Positions 62,232 through 64,000 of a stretch of 64,000 nucleotides of DNA are shown in pieces (within the stretch, counting starts at the first letter, position 1; every line of letters starts with the position of its first letter). A program made the translations under genes and the position numbers. The stretch comes from Paraburkholderia sp. GTDB taxonomy: Bacteria; Pseudomonadota; Gammaproteobacteria; Burkholderiales; Burkholderiaceae. The notes beneath the pieces are model-generated. The model saw only the letters and a list, made by a program, of their open reading frames with translations. It was not told where the DNA came from and made no database searches. The stretch lies in NCBI RefSeq assembly GCF_028283785.1, contig NZ_JAPWKB010000021.1, positions 1-64,000 on the forward strand, in the 5' to 3' direction.

Positions 62232-62597
62232 TCAGGCGGCCAGCTTCCTGAACGTCTCCAGCACCGCATCGCCCTTGAACGGCTTCACGATCCAGCCTTT
62301 CACGCCGGCCGCCTTGCCGCGCTCTTTCATCGCCGGGCTGCTTTCCGTGGTCAGCATGATCACGTTGACGACACTGTTCGCCAGTTCGCCGCGAATCTTT
62401 TCGACCATCGTCAGGCCGTCCATGTTCGGCATGTTGACGTCGCTGACGATCAGGCGGATGCCTGCATCGGCCTTCAGTTTCGCCAGACCGTCCTTACCGT
62501 CGATGGCCGTTGCCACGTCGAGGCCGTTTTTGGTCAGGAAGCCCGCGACTTCATCGCGAACCGTGCTGGAATCGTCTACCACCAGAATCTTTGCCAT
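62232..62597 (-). CDS. CheY-like single-domain response regulator
   Basis: A stand-alone receiver of 121 residues. It has ILVVDDSSTVRDEV, the phospho-accepting Asp in LIVSDVNMPNMDGLTMVEKI (about 53), LTTESSPAMKERG with the Thr switch, and WIVKPFKGDAVL with the Lys. The stretch NMPNMDGL and the TESSPAMKERGKAAGVKGWIVKPF block match chemotaxis-type CheY proteins. ATG 62597 follows GGAG. It lies 31 bases after the CheX-like gene on the minus strand, so it is probably the phosphoprotein that these phosphatases act on. No CheA gene is in the window. Confidence 0.92.
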   Translation of the reverse strand: MAKILVVDDSSTVRDEVAGFLTKNGLDVATAIDGKDGLAKLKADAGIRLIVSDVNMPNMDGLTMVEKIRGELANSVVNVIMLTTESSPAMKERGKAAGVKGWIVKPFKGDAVLETFRKLAA

Positions 62598-62628
62598 TGT
62601 CTTCTCCGTGCGTCGTCGACGCGTTTTG

Positions 62629-63606
62629 TCAAAATAAATCCAGCTCGCCCGCTTCGACCAGCGCGTCCATGTCCGTCGTTTTCTCCGAGAAATCCTCCGG
62701 CGACCAGCTCAGGCTGAAAACGAAGCGCTGATCGATCGTGAAGGACTGTCCGGTGTTGTCGTCGGTCAGACGGTAGCGAAAGCACAGTTGCGGGTTGTTC
62801 GAGCCGAACGAGATATAGCGGTGCTTGTGGTTGACCAGCAGCGGCACCTGCACGACAGCGCGCGGCGCCATGTTCTGCTGGTCGAGAAAACGATCCTTGA
62901 ACGCGCCCCAGATCAGGTTGGTCAGTTCGCCGAGCAGGCTGTTGATGTCGCGGAAACCGGCCGGTTCGCCGTCCGGGTCGACGCCGCCATTGCCGTTCCC
63001 GTTACCGAGAATCTCCAGCAGCGGGCGCTCCTCGGTTTGCATCATCATGTAACCGCGGCACCACGCGCCTTCGAGCGGAATCAGGCTGAACACTTCGCCG
63101 AAGATGATCCGGTCGCGCACCACGCTGGGCGTGTCCCACGTCACCGTCAGGTTCTTGAACAGGCTGCCCAGACGCGTTTCGGTAATGTCGGAAATGCCTC
63201 TGACCAGCGCATTCGGAAAGTCGATGCTGAAGATGAATTCATCGACCGCCGCACGCAGCGTGTCGAGGTCGTCCGCATTGAAGGTCGCGCACACCGCCTG
63301 CCGCAGCGGCGCGGGCAAACCGTCGAGGTTCGCCGCGCCCGCACGGCGCAGGATGATCGGCAACTCGGGCCGCAATGCATCGATGCGCGCGGCGACCGCC
63401 GACGCTTCTTCGATCGAGCCGCCGTAATCCTCGCCGAGCACGATGCCGCCCAGGTCGATATTCGAGCGCAACACGGTCATCAACCGATGCCTGCGTGCCT
63501 TCAGCGCGATCAGGTTGTGCTCGCCGCAGAAGCGTTTGATGGCGTCGGCGTGGGCTGGACAGTCGTCGAGCACGAGCACCTTGCTGACGGGCTTGTTTGC
63601 ATTCAT
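62629..63606 (-). CDS. Pseudo-receiver/CheX-type phosphatase protein
   Basis: A 325-residue protein. The N-terminal 120 residues resemble a receiver (KVLVLDDCPAHADAIKRF), but the phospho-Asp position reads GIVLGEDYGG, so it should not be phosphorylated. The C-terminal part is a CheC/CheX/FliY-type domain with SLLGELTNLIWGAFKDRF, matching the (D/S)xxxExxN active signature of CheY-P phosphatases. A Gly/Asn-rich loop (GNGNGNGGVD) precedes it. The protein ends in GELDLF, echoed by GELELF in the next gene. ATG 63606 has GGAAA upstream. It is cotranscribed with the CheY-like gene and is likely a scaffolded phosphatase for it. Confidence 0.8.
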   Translation of the reverse strand: MNANKPVSKVLVLDDCPAHADAIKRFCGEHNLIALKARRHRLMTVLRSNIDLGGIVLGEDYGGSIEEASAVAARIDALRPELPIILRRAGAANLDGLPAPLRQAVCATFNADDLDTLRAAVDEFIFSIDFPNALVRGISDITETRLGSLFKNLTVTWDTPSVVRDRIIFGEVFSLIPLEGAWCRGYMMMQTEERPLLEILGNGNGNGGVDPDGEPAGFRDINSLLGELTNLIWGAFKDRFLDQQNMAPRAVVQVPLLVNHKHRYISFGSNNPQLCFRYRLTDDNTGQSFTIDQRFVFSLSWSPEDFSEKTTDMDALVEAGELDLF

Positions 63607-63634
63607 TGCTGTGTTTCCTTGCAGGCGTGCTGCG

Positions 63635-64000
63635 CTAGAACAGTTCGAGCTCGCCTTCGCTGCTGGCTTCGGCTTCGATGGTCGCGACGAAGTCGAGCGG
63701 CGCGTTCGCGCATACGCACAGCGTCGCGCCGAGTTGCACGTCGCCGTCGACGACGATGTCGAACGCCCATGCGCAATCGGGCTTCAGTTCTTCGAGGTAA
63801 TCGACGCACAGGCTGCTCAACGCGTACGGCGTGGACATGCCGAGATCGGGGAAGTGCGTGACCAGTTGCTGATTGACGAAGCCGCAGCAGAGGTTCGCGA
63901 CTTCCATCAGCACCTCGGGCACTGTGCGTTCGGCGTTATCGCCGACGTAGTAGCGGCGGGTCGCTTCGTCGTCGTTGAAATGCAGCACGATCAGCAGACG
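63635..64000 (-). CDS. CheX-like phosphatase, 5' end beyond the window
   Basis: Only the last 122 codons or so are visible, and the frame stays open to the window edge (in-frame RLLIVLHFN), so the start lies outside. A CheX-type signature is present in PEVLMEVANLCCGFVN (ExxxExxN), followed by MSTPYALSSLCVDYLEEL. It ends in GELELF. It is 28 bases upstream of the pseudo-receiver/CheX gene on the same strand and is the first visible gene of that operon. A GTG at 63988 is possible as a start but would leave an incomplete domain. Confidence 0.75.
   Translation of the reverse strand, partial: RLLIVLHFNDDEATRRYYVGDNAERTVPEVLMEVANLCCGFVNQQLVTHFPDLGMSTPYALSSLCVDYLEELKPDCAWAFDIVVDGDVQLGATLCVCANAPLDFVATIEAEASSEGELELF

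Overview
The window is high-GC DNA with the codon pattern, repeat families and gene content of a Burkholderiaceae soil or plant-associated bacterium, most likely Paraburkholderia, Caballeronia or Burkholderia. The signs are a persulfide dioxygenase-rhodanese fusion of the Paraburkholderia type, benABCD with a BenM/CatM-like regulator, many LysR regulators and MFS carriers, and the A/T-rich CTACTTTTCTTTGC hairpin repeat at both edges of the first 2.2 kb. Genus assignment is inference. No rRNA, tRNA, CRISPR array or prophage was seen.

Layout. 1-2.2 kb: an IS1111-group (IS110 family) element of about 1.44 kb with subterminal inverted repeats and a frameshifted transposase. It lies in repeat-rich non-coding DNA bounded by a perfect 69-bp inverted repeat. 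2.4-25.7 kb is mixed metabolism and stress: an SDR, a divergent gamma-glutamyltransferase-family hydrolase, a GNAT, a 1-Cys peroxiredoxin with the persulfide dioxygenase-rhodanese gene downstream, a PAS hybrid histidine kinase, an MFS exporter, a ClC-type protein, a probable 2OG-Fe(II) oxygenase, an MHS carrier with an M20 amidohydrolase and divergent LysR, a DppA-like binding protein, Ogt, a sugar-porter-like MFS protein, an HPP membrane protein, NAD-dependent formate dehydrogenase with a LysR gene upstream, and an M24 hydrolase facing a MocR regulator.

27-48 kb is an aromatic-compound catabolic island. It holds a VanAB-like Rieske oxygenase pair with its LysR gene, then benABCD (benzoate to catechol) with divergent benM and three or four ATAC-N7-GTAT-like sites. 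Next comes a GntR gene divergent from a seven-gene plus-strand cluster: GlcG/HbpS protein, ACMSD-like amidohydrolase, extradiol dioxygenase, FAH-family hydrolase, MhpA-like hydroxylase, AAHS-type MFS carrier and LysR. A minus-strand set follows: MFS, amidohydrolase, HSL-type esterase and a MetA-pathway outer-membrane protein. Together the last two sets look like a complete uptake, hydroxylation, meta-cleavage and hydrolysis route for an aromatic substrate that the sequence does not name.

48-64 kb: a lipoprotein GH78-like rhamnosidase and an AraC regulator, then a signalling block. Its plus-strand operon runs OmpR-type regulator, a 1670-residue pseudokinase-AAA-GAF-HisKA_2 protein, a REC-PAS3-HK-REC hybrid and a REC-HK. 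It converges on a minus-strand operon of two CheX-type phosphatase proteins and a CheY-like receiver, with no CheA, CheW or receptor gene in view. This block and the meta-cleavage cluster are the best candidates for undescribed biology. Long ORFs antisense to real genes are treated as high-GC shadows and left out.
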